From Apteryx mantelli (Eukaryota; Chordata; Aves; Apterygiformes; Apterygidae): a stretch of DNA of 64,000 bases. Made by a program: the position numbers and the translations under genes. The stretch spans positions 16,696,001 through 16,760,000 of the forward strand of contig NC_089994.1 in the NCBI RefSeq assembly GCF_036417845.1. Reading direction: 5' to 3'. The notes under the pieces were generated by a model. That model did not search any database. It saw only the letters and a list, made by a program, of their open reading frames with translations, and was not told where the DNA came from. Positions 1-13,164 of this stretch are shown piece after piece (the stretch's first letter is position 1; each line of letters starts with the position of its first letter).

Positions 1-179
1 AAGCAAACGATGGTGAGAAACAAACGAGAGAGAAATTTTCAGGGCGGGTACTAAAAGAGCAGTCTGTTAATGAGCTACGCTTGAATACGCACCCAAGCCA
101 GTAATTAATGTCTGCCTTTGGAAGGGGTAAAATAAAAATATAACAAGCAGAAGGGAATCTAAAAATACTTAAGTGGGAA

Positions 180-3100
180 GCAGTGCCGGCTGAAAGCAGG
201 CTCGCAGCACAGAGCGTTAGGAAGCGTTCAGCAAGCGGCGGCGGGACGTGGCCGGGGTGGGCGTCGCGCCGCGCGCCCGCGGGAGGCCGTCGGCGAGCCC
301 GGGAAGTCGGGGCCCTCGCGGCACGGCAGCAGCCCCGCGAGCTCGCCCCTCCCGGAGCCGCCTCTGCCTGCTCGGCGGGAGCGGGGAGCCGTAATTTAAG
401 CAGTTTAGCAAATTGTTGGTTTATTAGGAAATACGCCAGAAGATCTTTGGAAAATAGAGCGGGTCGGAGAGCTGGTCTCCGTCCCCGGGGTGCGGCAGGA
501 GCTCGGATGCTCTATGCATCCCGCGGTACAGAGCTTAGGGTCCTTTATAGCTAAAAAAACCCCAATCAATCCCATAGGCGTCTTGTTAAAAAGGGTAGAA
601 ACGGCAACGTTTCCTTCTGCCGGCAGGACGGGGGCTCCTGTTCCTGCCGCTTAACGTTTTCGGGCGGTTTGTGACAGTTTGTCGAGGGACGCCAGCGGTC
701 TAGTTCTCCGGGTGTCTACGGAAGATGGTTGTTCAGAAACGATGGGGGGGGGATATTACTGCTAAAAAGCCTTCCCGTGTTCCCGGTGATCGCTGCTCCC
801 CCAAAGGCAGCAGCTCTGTGTAACACGTTGCTCTGCTTTTCCTTACCGCCGGGGAGCCGCGAGGGGCCGGCGGGCGCGTGGCGGTGGGCGCGGGGGCTGC
901 GGCGGGCGCGCGATTGTGAGCTCAGGCCTCGGAAGCGGGGGAAGTTCAGCAAATGTCCCAGCAACGCGGGCGAGGGCCGGGAGCGGCGGCCGGCAGGAGC
1001 CCGCGAGCGGTGCCCCCGCGCCGCTCCTCCGCTCTCCGCTGTCGGTCTCCACGCGATCGGGAAGCCGGAGGAGGGCAAGCAGCCCTGGCTGCCTCCTGGC
1101 CCTCAAAGCGGGTGTTTTGGGAATTGGGCTGTCTGCCATTGCCGGGATGCTTTGCTTTGCTTTGCGGCTCCAGGCTGGTGCATCCAGGACGGTCACTGTG
1201 CCTGAATCCCCCTGAACGTGCCCATCCCTGCCGCCCACCCGGGCACATCTTGCTTCTGGCCATGGAGGGCCAGGTCCATCACTAGGTCCGACGGGGTCAC
1301 AGCTGCTCCGGACGGTGCATTCCCTGCAATGCAACCCTGGGATCTGCTGCAGGAGCTCGGGGTGCCCTTGCGACGCCCGGGGCGAGGAGCTCCCGGCGGT
1401 GCTTGCCGGGCTCACGCGCTGCGCTGCGCGTGCACGGCCGTCCCCGCGGTCCAGCAACGCCGTTGAGGAAGGCCTGCGCTGAGCTGCTCCTGCCGGATCT
1501 AGGAATCTGTCCCTCTATCCGATATATCCCCAGACCTCCCAACCCGCCCCAGCACCGGCACTCGGGGCAGGCAGAGCCCACTGCCCCAAGCGCCAGCCCT
1601 CGAGGGGCGCTGGCACTGCCCCCCTTTTCCGCCAGACAGGCAGCACAGGGACATCGCACCCGACCACCTCTTCTCTTAAACTTGAAGGATAACACGTAAA
1701 AATTGAGCGCGGATCCCCAGCTCAGTGTGAGGGCAGATCCGCGGCGCAGCCATCCGCTCAACGCATCCTCCGGTGGGCAGCCGGCGCGGTGCCCGTGGGG
1801 AACAGGCAGGCAAGAAATGGCTTTATTTGCTGAATTCAGTTCCAGATTTGTGACCTTGATGTCACGTTCGCACGAGGGTTAACACAGTCGGTGCCCACCA
1901 CATCAGCTGTTTGTTACCCCCCTACGGTGACACGGCGCAGAGGCTGGCAGCACGGCAGCACGGCAGCACGGCGGCAACGCAGCGCTGCGCCGTCCGTCCG
2001 TCCGTCCGCCCGCCGCAGCCGCAGCGCTTTCGCCCTTTGCAGGGGGCGGCTGGAGCCAGCGAAACGCGGGCTGCAGCTCTCAGCACTGACGGCTAGAGGT
2101 TGCTACTCCCATGCTTGTCTCCCATCGCTGCTGCGATTGCGAATGAAGATGGCACAGAGTCCCGGGTCCTCCCCCAGGTGCTACTACGTGTTTTTGTTTA
2201 CTGATGTTCCCCGGATTTCCTCAGGTTTCGGGTAAAACGCTGTCTCAGTTTGCATGGCCCTACGGGAAGCCCAGTTTTTCCTTGGCTCCTTGCAGAACTT
2301 CACAGCAAGGCAAGTTAGGTACTTTTTTTTTTTTTTTTGTTAATTTTTAACATTACACGTTAACTTAATAAAGAACAATTTGAAAAATACAGCCGGCTGC
2401 AAAGAGGAGCCCCCCGGCAGGGGGGAGAAAGGCGCTGCCAGCGCGGCCCCCAGCCGGCGCAGCCCCGGCGCGAGGACGCACCCTGCTCTAACGCCCCCAG
2501 CCCTGAGGGCCACCCAGGGCAGCTCATCCCTTGCTTTATCCCCGCACTAGCGAGGTCCCCAAAAGCGGGAGGAAGTCCAGGGTGAAGCAGAAGTGGCTTT
2601 GCCAGGCCAGAAGGCAACCCTCGCCCAGGGCACGGAGAGCATCGGGCCACGTTCGGGCTCCCGACGCAGGCGCTGGTCTCTCTCGGGAGATTTCTGGCCC
2701 CGCAGGTTTTGGAGCTGGTGGGAGGGCAGCAACGTGCAGCCCTGCTCCGGGGAACCGTGGCTCCGGCTGCCGGGCAGGACGGAGCAGAGGGGCTGTGCAC
2801 AGAGGCACCCCGCTGCCCCGTGCCGTTGTCCCATCACCCTCAGGACCAGCCGAGCGATTCCCCCGGCTCCCCCGGTCTCTCCTTGAACCCCCGGCTGCTT
2901 TGCAGAGCGAAGCTCAGGCCGCTGTCTGCGCCCCTTCCCCGGCGAGACGAGGGTGCAAGAGCAGCAACGGGAGCGGATGGTTGCAGAGCTTGAGGGGCGG
3001 AGGAGAGATGCCGGGGGAAAACCCCGCGCGCTTGGGGTGCAAGATGCCCTCGAGCCAGCCCAGCCCCATCCTGCCGCCCCCAGCCCCGACGGCCGCCCCG

Positions 3101-3350
3101 CGGGCACCAACCTCGCGGGTGGCCGGACTGAGCGGAGAGCGGTGCCGGCTGGGTGCCCTCGTCTGTGTGCAGGCTCCGCCGGAGTCGTCATAGCAACTCC
3201 GCCAAACTCTTCCCGGGGCCTCTGGCTCTGCCGGAAGGACCGCGGAGCCTGGCCCCGAGCACCGGCCTTGGGGCGTCCGGCTGGCGAGCAGAGCCTGCCT
3301 CTAACCCGCTCCCTGGGAGTTAAACCTCGGCTCCCGCCCGGCTCTCGTGA
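180..3350. other. CpG-rich tract with no recognised gene
   Basis: The stretch is rich in CpG and GC compared with the AT-rich spacer that follows, as in a vertebrate CpG island or cluster of islands. It has short simple repeats: a CACGGCAG-type array near 1,948-1,972, a CCGT array near 1,991-2,007 and a T tract near 2,321-2,338. Open frames up to about 220 codons on both strands are low-complexity Arg/Pro/Ala/Gly strings expected by chance in GC-rich DNA, and none resembles a known protein. It may be the promoter or noncoding first exon of a gene beyond the left edge. In mammals MORN3, ORAI1 and KDM2B lie on this side of TMEM120B, but I recognise no exon of any of them here. Confidence 0.55.
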
Positions 3351-6300
3351 CTCGGGGAATCTGCACGGATAAAGCAGGTATAAAATGCTAACGATGCCGG
3401 TCCGTCAGCCTTAGGGACAAGGGAGACGGATTCACCTGCAAACACCCCTGAGCTGCTATTGTCCGATTTTGTCCCTCCACTTCGCTCTGTGCAACAGCCA
3501 CTTTTTGAAGGCGAATCTCCAGGCTGGGTAGCCCATCCCGGAGCTGGATGAAACCTCACCCCCTCCTGGTCCTGTGCCACGACCGGCTTCTTCAGCCTGG
3601 TTGTCTGGAGGAGAGCCTTGCTGCGTGACGATGCGAGTTGCATGCAAGCAAAGCTACCCAGCCCCTCCAGCACACAGGCAATATTCCCCGTAGGGAACGA
3701 GTGAGTCATGCAGAGGAGCTGCGAGCCGCGTGGGGCAACGCGCTGGTGGGAGGCGTTCGGAAATGACTGATGAGGACGGTTGTAAGAGATTGGGAGGAAC
3801 AGAATTGCTGCAGCTGGTGCGGAGCGCTGGTTGTTTGCCTGCCATAGGATTGAAGAATACCTAAATGCTTGTGTCTAATTGTAAAAACCTGCTTCGTTTG
3901 ACTTGTTCCAAGCGTGTTTGTGTGTCTGAAGTCTCCTGTTTCAATTCCCATTGCATGTATGAGTGTTACGGAGCGGGAGGAGACAACACAGCTCCCTGGG
4001 AAATAAGATGTTGAAGCGAAATGAGCTGGAGGGAGGGAAGAGATGCTCTGTGTCAAACGTCCAAGCTGACGTGGAAATGACGGAGGGAGACCTGTACTGC
4101 AGAAAAATACAGATACTGAGGTTTCTGGTGCTGGATTAGATCACCTGGGAAGACGGTACCTACCAGCATCTCCTCTCAGGCTTCAGGGGAACGTAGCGTG
4201 GACAGATGGCTCTGCATTTCCCTAAATCCAGGAATTCACTGCATTTCAGTGAAGTGAAAGAACAATGCGGGTGCACCTTCTCTCTTTTAAGCAGGAAAAC
4301 TAGACAGGATACTATGAAAGGTGACCAAGTTACAAGACAAAATATTTCCTATTATTAAAAATGAAATGAAGATGTTGAGGAATGATTTATTCACACTAGT
4401 TCATAAAACACTTTCTAGTTTGGGGCAGAGTCTAAGAATGACTGAAAATGATAGTTCCTATGTTTTACAGTACCAATTGCAAGGGGCTAGAGAGCGGGAC
4501 AGGGATTTATGGAGGAAATGAGAGAAACTCATAAGGGAGAAGAAAAAGTGCTTCTCGCTTCCCCCAAATTAGTCTTAAATTATAACGAGAAATAGCCCCT
4601 TCTGGAAAAGTATTAATTATTTTGAATATTTCAGTCCCTATATTGTACTGCAGTTCACTGAGAATTTGTCAGTTAAAATAATTAACTCACTCAGACAACC
4701 TGTTCCAGTTATTTATTTGCAAAAAGCACAGACTGCCTGAGGATTTTGAACTGCGCGACCAAGCTACATACCACAAAGCACAGCTTTTGCCAACCAGAAG
4801 ATACATATATACATGAAATGATTCAAGAAATGGCTCTGTCATATTAAAATGTAGAAAACTCTTAGACATTGTATTTTGGAAATTATAGTGATTCAACTTT
4901 TCCAAGTTAGACCATGTACCTGAGATGAACTTCAGTCCTGTGTGCAGCAGGTACGGGATCGCATTAAACGAACCCCGCTGCAGTAATCATTAACTCCCTC
5001 TATAACGGCAGTGAAGGAGTGGAAGAGAGACTGAAAGCTGCCTCACAGCTGCCTCCGCAAACGCCTTCAGGTTGGGATATGATGGAGGGCAAGACTTGAT
5101 GGTGTCTCAGTTTGCGTGTTGCTGATTTTAAACAGTTTCTGTTCCCAGTCACGGCGCGTTTGCCGTTTTGCTCCCCTGGCCCAGCGAGTCGGGTTACTAG
5201 CGCTAGCCGGCCCCCACCGACCCTCCCGGCCCTACCAAGGAGGCTCTGCGGAGCGATTTATTTGGGAAGAGGTTGTGCACAGCTCCCATTGGCAGGTTTC
5301 TTATTCTAAGCTCATCCTAGAGGAAGGGCAAGGAGAAAGCAAGGCTTGAACCACCCTCATCCACTGCGACGGGAGTTTTCAGTATCAGGAGTACTCTGGG
5401 GTGACAAATATCTATTTGATGCCTTAACATGCAACTTACTCAGCAAAGGGAAGAGACAAAGTGTTATGCTTTTCAGTACTTATACCTTATTACTTAATTA
5501 TTTTGTCACTCATTATTATCCCTTTATCCCTTGTTGCACTCCCAGGGTACAGAGCAGGAAATGTAAGCGGACTCTTCTCACATAAAGGGTGACGTTTGAC
5601 CAGCTTGAAAAGAAGCTGCTAATATTTGCAACTTTATCAGAAGGCTCTTTGGACTCACTGAGCCAAAATTCTACTTAAAAATGTTACTCCCTTATGAGAG
5701 AAGTAACCTTGTTAATAAGTGAGAAATGTGGAGAATTTTTATAAAGAGTTTCAGGTATCTAGAATAGAGAATTCAGGCTAAGTGTGAGGTCTAAATCAGA
5801 ACTGACCCAGAAATACTCTAATCAGATTCTCTTCCTCCCACAAGAGCAGTCGTTTCAAAGCACAGCACTGAAGCCGTCATTAAGAACGTGGCCAAAATCC
5901 AGGTTATGATGGGCTAGGAAGAGAACTTGGTGACAGTTAAGTATTTCCTTGATGCAGTCCCCCCTTATGCTGGCCTTCCCAGACAAAATTTGTCCCCAAA
6001 ATCTCCCTTCTTGGCTTTTCTCAGTTCTTTTGACTGATTCCTCTTGTTCGTCTCACAGACACGTCACTGCTACAGAAGTACCAGCAAAGCTTCCTCCACT
6101 GGGGAATGACAGGGGCCTCAGTGCTTTGGCTGCTCGTATGGCTGTTGCTTCAGTTCTCTGGTATTTGATTAAACCTTACATTTATTAAGACTGAAAGAAA
6201 GCTGTTAAATAGGTCAGTTTGAATCATGTTTTAACTTAGCCCATAATACTATCAGTACAACTTGTTGCGATGGAGTTTTACAGCTCCACTTTCTCTCTGC

Positions 6301-9300
6301 CTCTGAATATGAGCTCCAGAATTGATGGTAGCTTCTGCGCACACCGAAGAGCACACCAAGCAATGGGAGGATGCATGGAGAAATATGCCCCAAAATGCTC
6401 CATTTGTGGAGCAAGCTTCCTGGACAAACGATGCGCCTTAATTTTTTTGGTTTAAGGAGTAAGATGTTTTTAAATGGAATAAACCCAAAAGACTTCAGTG
6501 TTCTGCAACATTTGGAATCAGCCATTTTCACCATGAAAGGAGACAACTGCTCTGAGCTGCCTTTGCTCTTGCAGAGCTTGGGGAATCACCAAAATGAAAT
6601 GCCCAAACCAACTGAAAGCTGTCAGAGTTAATAACTTAAGTTTATTCTGGGAACTTTGTAGAATAAATAGAGAAAAACATTTAGAGAAACATATGTTGGA
6701 ATTCTTTAAAGGTGAAGAATGTGACAACAACATACTGTGGAAGTAGGATGCTAGGATGTGTGTTTTATTGCTGCTATATTCAAAATAAAAGCCAGAGGAA
6801 GAGGTGGGAGGGTCTTGGACTCTAACCAAGTGTGTGTCAGGTTTAGAGTGGAATGAAGACAGAGTGGGTGCAGCACTGAAGGAGCTTCTCCACAGATCTG
6901 TTTTTGAGAGTTACTATTAGCAGAATTTAGGTGGAATTGAAGTGAAAGGTTTGAGTTACAAACGTCATTGGTTGACTTTTGCTTAAGAGATGGCTATGGG
7001 GGAAAGTATTTCTTTAGATCTCTCCCATTCTTTTTGCTGTATTAGCTCTCTGAGGATAAAAATAAAAAAGTTGTTTTTAAATCAAAATAACCTAAAATAA
7101 GAACTCTAGGTTATTTGAAATGTTCAAACACATATTCAGTCAAAGTGAAGTGTTTACTAGAGGGTCTTTCAAGCTGATACTCACCAGATACCCTCTCCCC
7201 ATTAATTTCTTTTGCAGCAGGTTTACAGCTACTTGCATCTATTTAAATAGCTGCACCGACACTGTTCAAATTCAAATTTATCATGGCTTATCGCTGTTTG
7301 ATGTTAGAGTAAGGACTTAACTTACCCACAAATACTTTTTATCCTTTCTAGTTTGCACTATGCTGGAAAGACTATTTCGAGGACGGTGAAAAGCAGCTAA
7401 GGAAACAGACTAAATTATCAAAAGAGAAAAGAATGAATGGAATCTGCATTCAGAAATACTCTGGAAGGCACTGGGAAGGAGTTCACATTTGATTATACAT
7501 GTATTATTGTAAGTACATGTACTTAAACAGAATTTAACCTTAAAAGAACAAGCAGTCACATTTTTGCTGTGATCTTTAACTTGATTTATTAATTCAGTTT
7601 CTTTGATATGTTTTCCAGCAGTGAATAGTTGATGATTTGGGGATTAATTTAAGCTGAAGGTAAAACAGAGATTTCATATTTGTGATTTACTGTACAAAGG
7701 CCTGAGAAGAGCTCTGGTAGCGAAAGCCAGCCGTTAAAAAGCTGGAAGATTAGACTTACAAGATACCTAAAAAAATGTTCTTAAAATATTCAAATTCAGA
7801 GGAAAGGCACCATTCTTCATGTGTTAATACAAGTGAAAGACACAATTTTATAGCCTTGAATCTGGAGCAGCTGTCTGCTCCAGAAATCCAGTGATACAGC
7901 AGCGCTAGGAAATAGCGAAGGAGGCCCCACAAGCCTAGGCCAGCTCAGCCTTCCGCTCTGCGAAAGGACGGAGAAGACCAGCTTCATGCGAGAAAGCCGA
8001 TGAAGGAGAAAGAGCTAGTGCCATGCATTCGGCCTAGGTAACACAGCTAAGACAACGTGTAGCATGAAGGCACTGGTTCCTTTCTGCACATTTTAACTAA
8101 TTTTTGGGGAACGTTGTGTTTAACACGCCTACTTCAAGGAAGCCACGAACCCTCTTTTAAGAAGCTTCTCTCACTGCTTGAATCTGCACAACAGCATTTT
8201 TGCCTCCAGAAAATGATGAACTGGAATCAGAGTCTCATCCACACCAGCACTAAATCACAGGCCTGGGGAAGGGCTGGGGGACATACGCAGCCGGTGCAAC
8301 TGCCCTGACCTTGTTTGCCGAGGCAGATGAGGAGGCATCCTTGAAATGAATGTGAAAACTGTACAGGACTGGGTTAATTAGCTGTTGACTGAACAACGTA
8401 TTTGGTTTATTTAGCAGGCTGTGAAGAAAGGTATGCAGAAGGAATGGAGGATGTCCTGAGATAAACCAGGCTCCGGAAAACGATGCAGGAGGCTGGAGAC
8501 AACGGCTGAGGTACCTGCTCTTAGGAGTTTGCTCCACACTCCAGCTGAGTTGCAGAACCTGTTTTTAATGCAGAGCAGGAAAAGTGAGGTAAGGAGAAGG
8601 TGGGAATGTTGGCTACATAGGGACTCCGTTTTAAAATTCCCTGCCTCTAAATGCTTTATAACTGCTAAAAGAATTTGCATTTCTTTAATTGTCCAGTAAG
8701 GTCTTTGACTGTCCACTGGGTGCAACAAGCTACAGCCTACCAGATATTCAGGGGTGCATTTTAATCAGATAGAAAAAATGAAAGCTCACATTATATTATT
8801 CCAATATATCTTTTCATTATGAGCGAATTTTAACCCTAAGATATTTTTATCCTGAGATGATGAACATTTACAATGATTTTGAGTCTCTTCCTCCAGGAAA
8901 TATCATTGAGGGACACACTTTAGGTATTACAAAAAAAAAGTGCAAAAAGCCTGAAAACTCAAAGATTAGTTCATATTTAAAGAAAAAGAATGATATTGAG
9001 AACATGGATATGCAAATTTTAGTCTTTCAGGACCACTGACTGTGATAGAAATTATGTGATTTTTCTTTTATGAGTAACTCAGAAGTTTTAGTCCTTTAAA
9101 ATTGACAGATATCATTAAAATCTGCAGTTTCCTTTCTTAGCAAATAAAGTTATACACACTATAATAAACAAATTTTCCCATACGAGTAAAAAAAAATCTC
9201 TGGTATGTCACCTTGCTTTGTTTTTTTACACAAAGATGTGATTGACATAATGAGACTATACAAACAGCTATAATCTCCCAGGAGAAGGAAAGAGATTACA

Positions 9301-12300
9301 GGTAATTCTGAAATCTTTTGCAATGGCGACAAGATTAAATACTTTTAGAACTAGCTGTACAGATAGCCATGTTACACTCATATTATTTGTTAAATGAAAT
9401 TCTTTCATATTACTCATTTAAAGAATATCCAGGTCTCTTGAATTAATAATATTAATAATTAGCACATTTTAGTTTAAAGATTTGTAAAGAAATATTTCAG
9501 TGTTATAATTATACACAGCCCCAACACACGTAAGAATTGTTCCTTGTTGAGAGATGTAGGAAAGGAATATTAAAGCTTTGAATAAAGTTCTGCCGATCCC
9601 TAAGTAGGATTTTGTTCACTGCCTTTACAGGAGACCTCCAGAGCTAGCCTAGCCCTTAATGGGAAACGCACACAATTTCCGGCTTTTGTGCGTGTGCCTT
9701 CCGTGAGGCCACGGTCTGGAAAAACATTGGGCTTCAGTCCTAAAAAATGTTTAATGAGGCTGCAAAATTACGGCCCAGGGCAAATATCCAATAATGGTAT
9801 TAAGAGCTTTCTTGAGTTCCTTTTGAAGTTTATAGCCCGTGAGTTAAATGAATAGTTTTAAGGGTTATTTACAATTTATGATGTATTCTATAAGCACGTC
9901 TTCTTGAATGTTAGTAGGCCTACAAATGTTGAAGTGCACACAACTAGCCTGTGTGTTGTGTTACTAGCAGACTGCGTCAGCCTAGCAAGCCCAGTGGAGA
10001 TGCATTTGATAGCATATACGCGCTCATATGAGAAGGAGTGGAGTTAGTCCTTATAGCGGTGGAAGGGTGACATGAGGTCCTATGTTCTCAGTCTCGTTGG
10101 CCGTGTTCTTGAACAGCTAGTTCATGCAATGGGCTGTGGTCCCCTAAGCTTTTACTCTCCAAATGTAATCAATGCTCACCCTCAAAGACAGTAAATTCTC
10201 CCCAAATTCCCAAATGTCTTTTTAATATCTTTCCCCCTTTCTCCAACCCAGAAGCAATGAGTTGAAACTCTGCAGTGTAACCACTGGTCTTTCAGCACAG
10301 ACTGAGATCTGTTTTTCAGAGATAAAAGCCATCCTGTTGTACGTTTTTCATGGCAAAGAGGCCATGCCAAGCATGTAAAAATGAAAACACACAACATTAA
10401 AGTTACATTAGTAAGCCACAGAGAGAAGAAACATTTGCTCAGTCTGAGCAGTGATTTTACTTAAAGGAAATAAGGGGACATCTACAGAACCATCTGCTTT
10501 TAAACTGACCATTCCTATCAACAGGAGAGACTGGAGTGTTTGCTATGGCCACATGCTAGCGCTTCAGTGTACAAAATACCTGTAAGGCTAAACTCATGCA
10601 ACCGACAGCAGCAGTCCCTGTGGGGGGATCAGCTTCTGTTCACCTCACTAAACATCTCATGACCCACCCAGCACGATGGCAATCACAAGTCTGGATTCAC
10701 CTAGGTGTGCAGGAGGATGCTACCACCCCAACCTCCCACGAGAGCACGTCAGGAAGGGACAAGATGTAGTTGCATGCTTGAACGGTGTCCTTGCGGGGCT
10801 GCCTCTGCTCGTTAAATCACACTGAGCTGAGAGCGCTGTGTTGGGGCCAAGTTTCTGCAGCCCAGAAGAAAGTCACGGCCCTCGACCATCCCCAGGCTGC
10901 AGGTCGCAGGTTTGGGAATTCCTCTGTCGGGGTTAGAAAAACTCTGAATGAGGCACAGTGGTGAGGGGCAGACTGAGCAGTACTGGAGCACTGGAAAAGC
11001 AGAGCCTGTGGGTTCGAGGAGAGGATGAAGCACTCCTCTGCAGCAGATGCTTCTCCCTTCCCTCACCCAGGAGGGGCAGACACATGTCCTCCAGATACCA
11101 GCTGCCAGAAAGTGCTTTCCAGCCATTAACTAGAGCGCAGAGTGCTCCGTGCCCTGCCAACCCCGAACAGCACAGCCGCAGGCTTTGGGGAACTCTGCAC
11201 AGCACATTCTTGGGGCTCAAATTTTGTACTGTGGCTTTCCCACCTTCCTTCCCAAGCATCCTTGCAGGGCAGCCTGTGTTTGTTCTCTAATATTCCATCT
11301 GTAAGAGATTTCAAGGGCTTAGTGAATTGTTTAAAAGCTTTTGCGCAAAGTGGTACGTAGCTTGGGAAAGCAAAACCTGTTGAGAACAAACATTTGTGTC
11401 GATGTAGAGGAACACAAGGAGTGGTTCTGTAATAAATTTAACTAAGACAAGAGAACAACTGCAAAGGTGGAGGGGTTATTTTCACACAGGAAAGAAAAAT
11501 ACTTTGTTGGTAGGGAGTACGTCAATCTTGTGGTGAACTGGAATGTTTTTAACACATATCCAGGGAGAATTAAAGCCGTGATCTGAGATGTGATTTTTTT
11601 GCTGTAACTTAAAAACCTGCAGGGCTCCTGTAACCTAAAATCCTGTTACAGAGGATTATGCTTTCTAGCAAAAGCTAGAATTTTGAGAAACTTTAATATG
11701 GACATAACAAACTCCTGTGACACTTATCACATACTACATTCACCAGTTTATTATTGAGCTTCAAGATTATCAGTACCTGACACAATATATGTATTCGATC
11801 TTTGAACAATCTCTAACCTCCCTGAAGAGAAGAACCCTGGAAGAACAGAAGGAGCAGTTAAATGTCCCTGTGGTTAGCGGCTGTTAAATCAGCAGAATTC
11901 ACCAACCATTGCAAGTTCTGAGCAGATTTCTTTGGAAACCGAGTGCTGAGGCAGGTAGCGGGGTCACTGACTGCATTTCAGGTGTCCATCCACACGCGTA
12001 TGAAAATAACAAACAAAAAGGGAATAAAACAGGCAGACAGCATTACTATAGCTCTGGAAAATGGCCAGAGACGTCATGCACACTGAGAAAGCTCTTTACA
12101 CCAAATACTTGGGGTTTTTTGTGCTGAGTTCAAGGAAACAGGATCCTACACATATTCTTTGCAAAAGGACAGGACTGCATTAAAATTTTACTTTGGCTTC
12201 ACTCCTCCCCTGCCCCTTATACTCTTGCTTACTTGCTTGGTATGTCGTGTGTTATTTCGACCGCGAGCTCTTTGGAGTGGGGGCCCTGTGCTAGCCTGCT

Positions 12301-12640
12301 TGCAGAGCCCAGAGGCCACAAAAGCCCACTCCTGGTTAGCCGGTCCTGCAGCCAAGCAGGTTATTATTTGTAATAATAAGAAAGGTCAGGAATTGTACTG
12401 TCATTTTCTAATATTCACAACCCAGGTTGCTCCACACCCGGACAGCTGCTCAGCTGGGCTGCGAGCGGCGTTTATTCAACACCCGCTGCCGCAGCACCTG
12501 TCCCCTTCCACCCCTGCGGTCACCTCTGTGAAGAAACGCCCCTGAGGGGGCAGGAACCTGCAAAGGGCGGGAGTCCTCGGGGCACTGCGGCTCGACCAGC
12601 CGCCCTGGGTGGGGGGGGGTATGGCACAGCACGGCGGGGG
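3351..12640. other. AT-rich intergenic spacer, nothing recognised
   Basis: I see no exon, RNA gene or classifiable transposon in this stretch. Open frames are short and not protein-like. Composition is mostly AT-rich with a moderately GC-rich patch around 10,600-11,300. It lies upstream of the TMEM120B promoter and could hold enhancers, but nothing in the sequence alone shows that. Confidence 0.5.
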
Positions 12641-12682
12641 GCGTGGAGACACCCCCGGCGGGCGGGTGAGGCTGAAGGGCGG

Positions 12683-12945
12683 CGGTTGAGGAGAGCTCGC
12701 GCCTCGGGGGGGCGGGGCGGGACGGTTGAGAGGAGCTCGCGCCTCAGAGGGGGAGGGTGGGGCGTGGCGGTCGAGAGGAGCTCGCGCCTCGGGGGGGCGG
12801 GGCGGCGGCGGTTGAAGGGAGCTCGCGCCTCGGGGGGGCGGGGCGGTTGAGGGGAGCTCGCGCCTCAGGGGGGCGGGGCGGGGCGGGGCGGTGGCCGTTG
12901 AGGGGAGGCCGCGCCTCAGGGGGGCGGGGCGGAGCGGGTGGGCAG
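12683..12945 (+). repeat. GC-box minisatellite, about six units of 35-51 bp
   Basis: The core GAGCTCGCGCCTC recurs at 12,693, 12,733, 12,778, 12,819 and 12,854, with a diverged copy at 12,905. Spacings are 40, 45, 41, 35 and 51 bp. Each core is preceded by GTTGAG-like sequence and followed by a G-rich run with GGGGCGG boxes. Variable unit length points to repeated slippage or unequal exchange. The array lies 150-410 bp upstream of the TMEM120B start codon, so copy number could change the number of Sp1-type sites. Confidence 0.85.
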
Positions 12946-12991
12946 ACGGCGCGCGCCGCCGGGGCGTCGCGCCCAGCCCAGCCCCGCGCGA

Positions 12992-12999
12992 TGACGTCA
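12992..12999. promoter_or_regulatory. CRE palindrome TGACGTCA
   Basis: This is a perfect 8-bp cAMP-response element of the kind bound by CREB/ATF factors, 97 bp before the TMEM120B start codon inside the CpG island. Full palindromic CREs close to transcription starts are often functional. Occupancy is inferred, not shown. Confidence 0.6.
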
Positions 13000-13095
13000 G
13001 GGGCGCACGTGGCCCCCGAGCCGGCGTGCGGGCGGGCGCCGCCGCCGCCGCAGCCGCCGGCAGAGCTGGCGCAGGCGGGCGGGCCGGAGCGCGCC

Positions 13096-13164
13096 ATGCG
13101 GGGGCAGCTGGAGCGGTGCTGCGGCGAGTGGCGGGAGCTGGAGGAGGAGTTCCGGCAGCTCCAG
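13096..13164 (+). CDS. TMEM120B: TMEM120B coding exon 1 (residues 1-23)
   Basis: The ATG at 13,096 opens MRGQLERCC and aligns with the human start, and the exon ends CTCCAG before a GTGAGG donor. The frame is open further upstream, with an in-frame ATG at 12,991 that would add 35 residues. I prefer 13,096 because the homology starts there. Confidence 0.93.

Larger units (their letters stand above)
12660..13095 (+). promoter_or_regulatory. TMEM120B promoter and 5' leader region (CpG island)
   Basis: This very GC- and CpG-rich block sits directly upstream of the TMEM120B start codon. It contains many GC boxes (GGGGCGGGGC, the Sp1/KLF site) inside a tandem array and a perfect palindromic cAMP-response element, TGACGTCA, at 12,992-12,999. 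No TATA box is evident, which is usual for a CpG-island promoter. The transcription start cannot be placed from sequence. The CRE overlaps an ATG at 12,991 that is in frame with the accepted start, so the start site decides whether that ATG is in the mRNA. Confidence 0.75.

Noticed and set aside
1141-1170. Short TTTGC run resembling the TMEM120B intron 1 array
   Set aside because: Only about three units are present, too short to argue a relationship with the array at 13.24 kb.
2531-3193. 220-codon plus-strand open frame in the left CpG-rich tract
   Set aside because: An overlapping frame of similar length exists on the other strand. No family resemblance, no splice context and biased GC-driven composition.
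1-12640. MORN3, ORAI1 or KDM2B exons expected from mammalian gene order
   Set aside because: No MORN-repeat, ORAI membrane-segment or KDM2B JmjC-like peptide was seen in any frame, though divergent small exons could be missed by eye.
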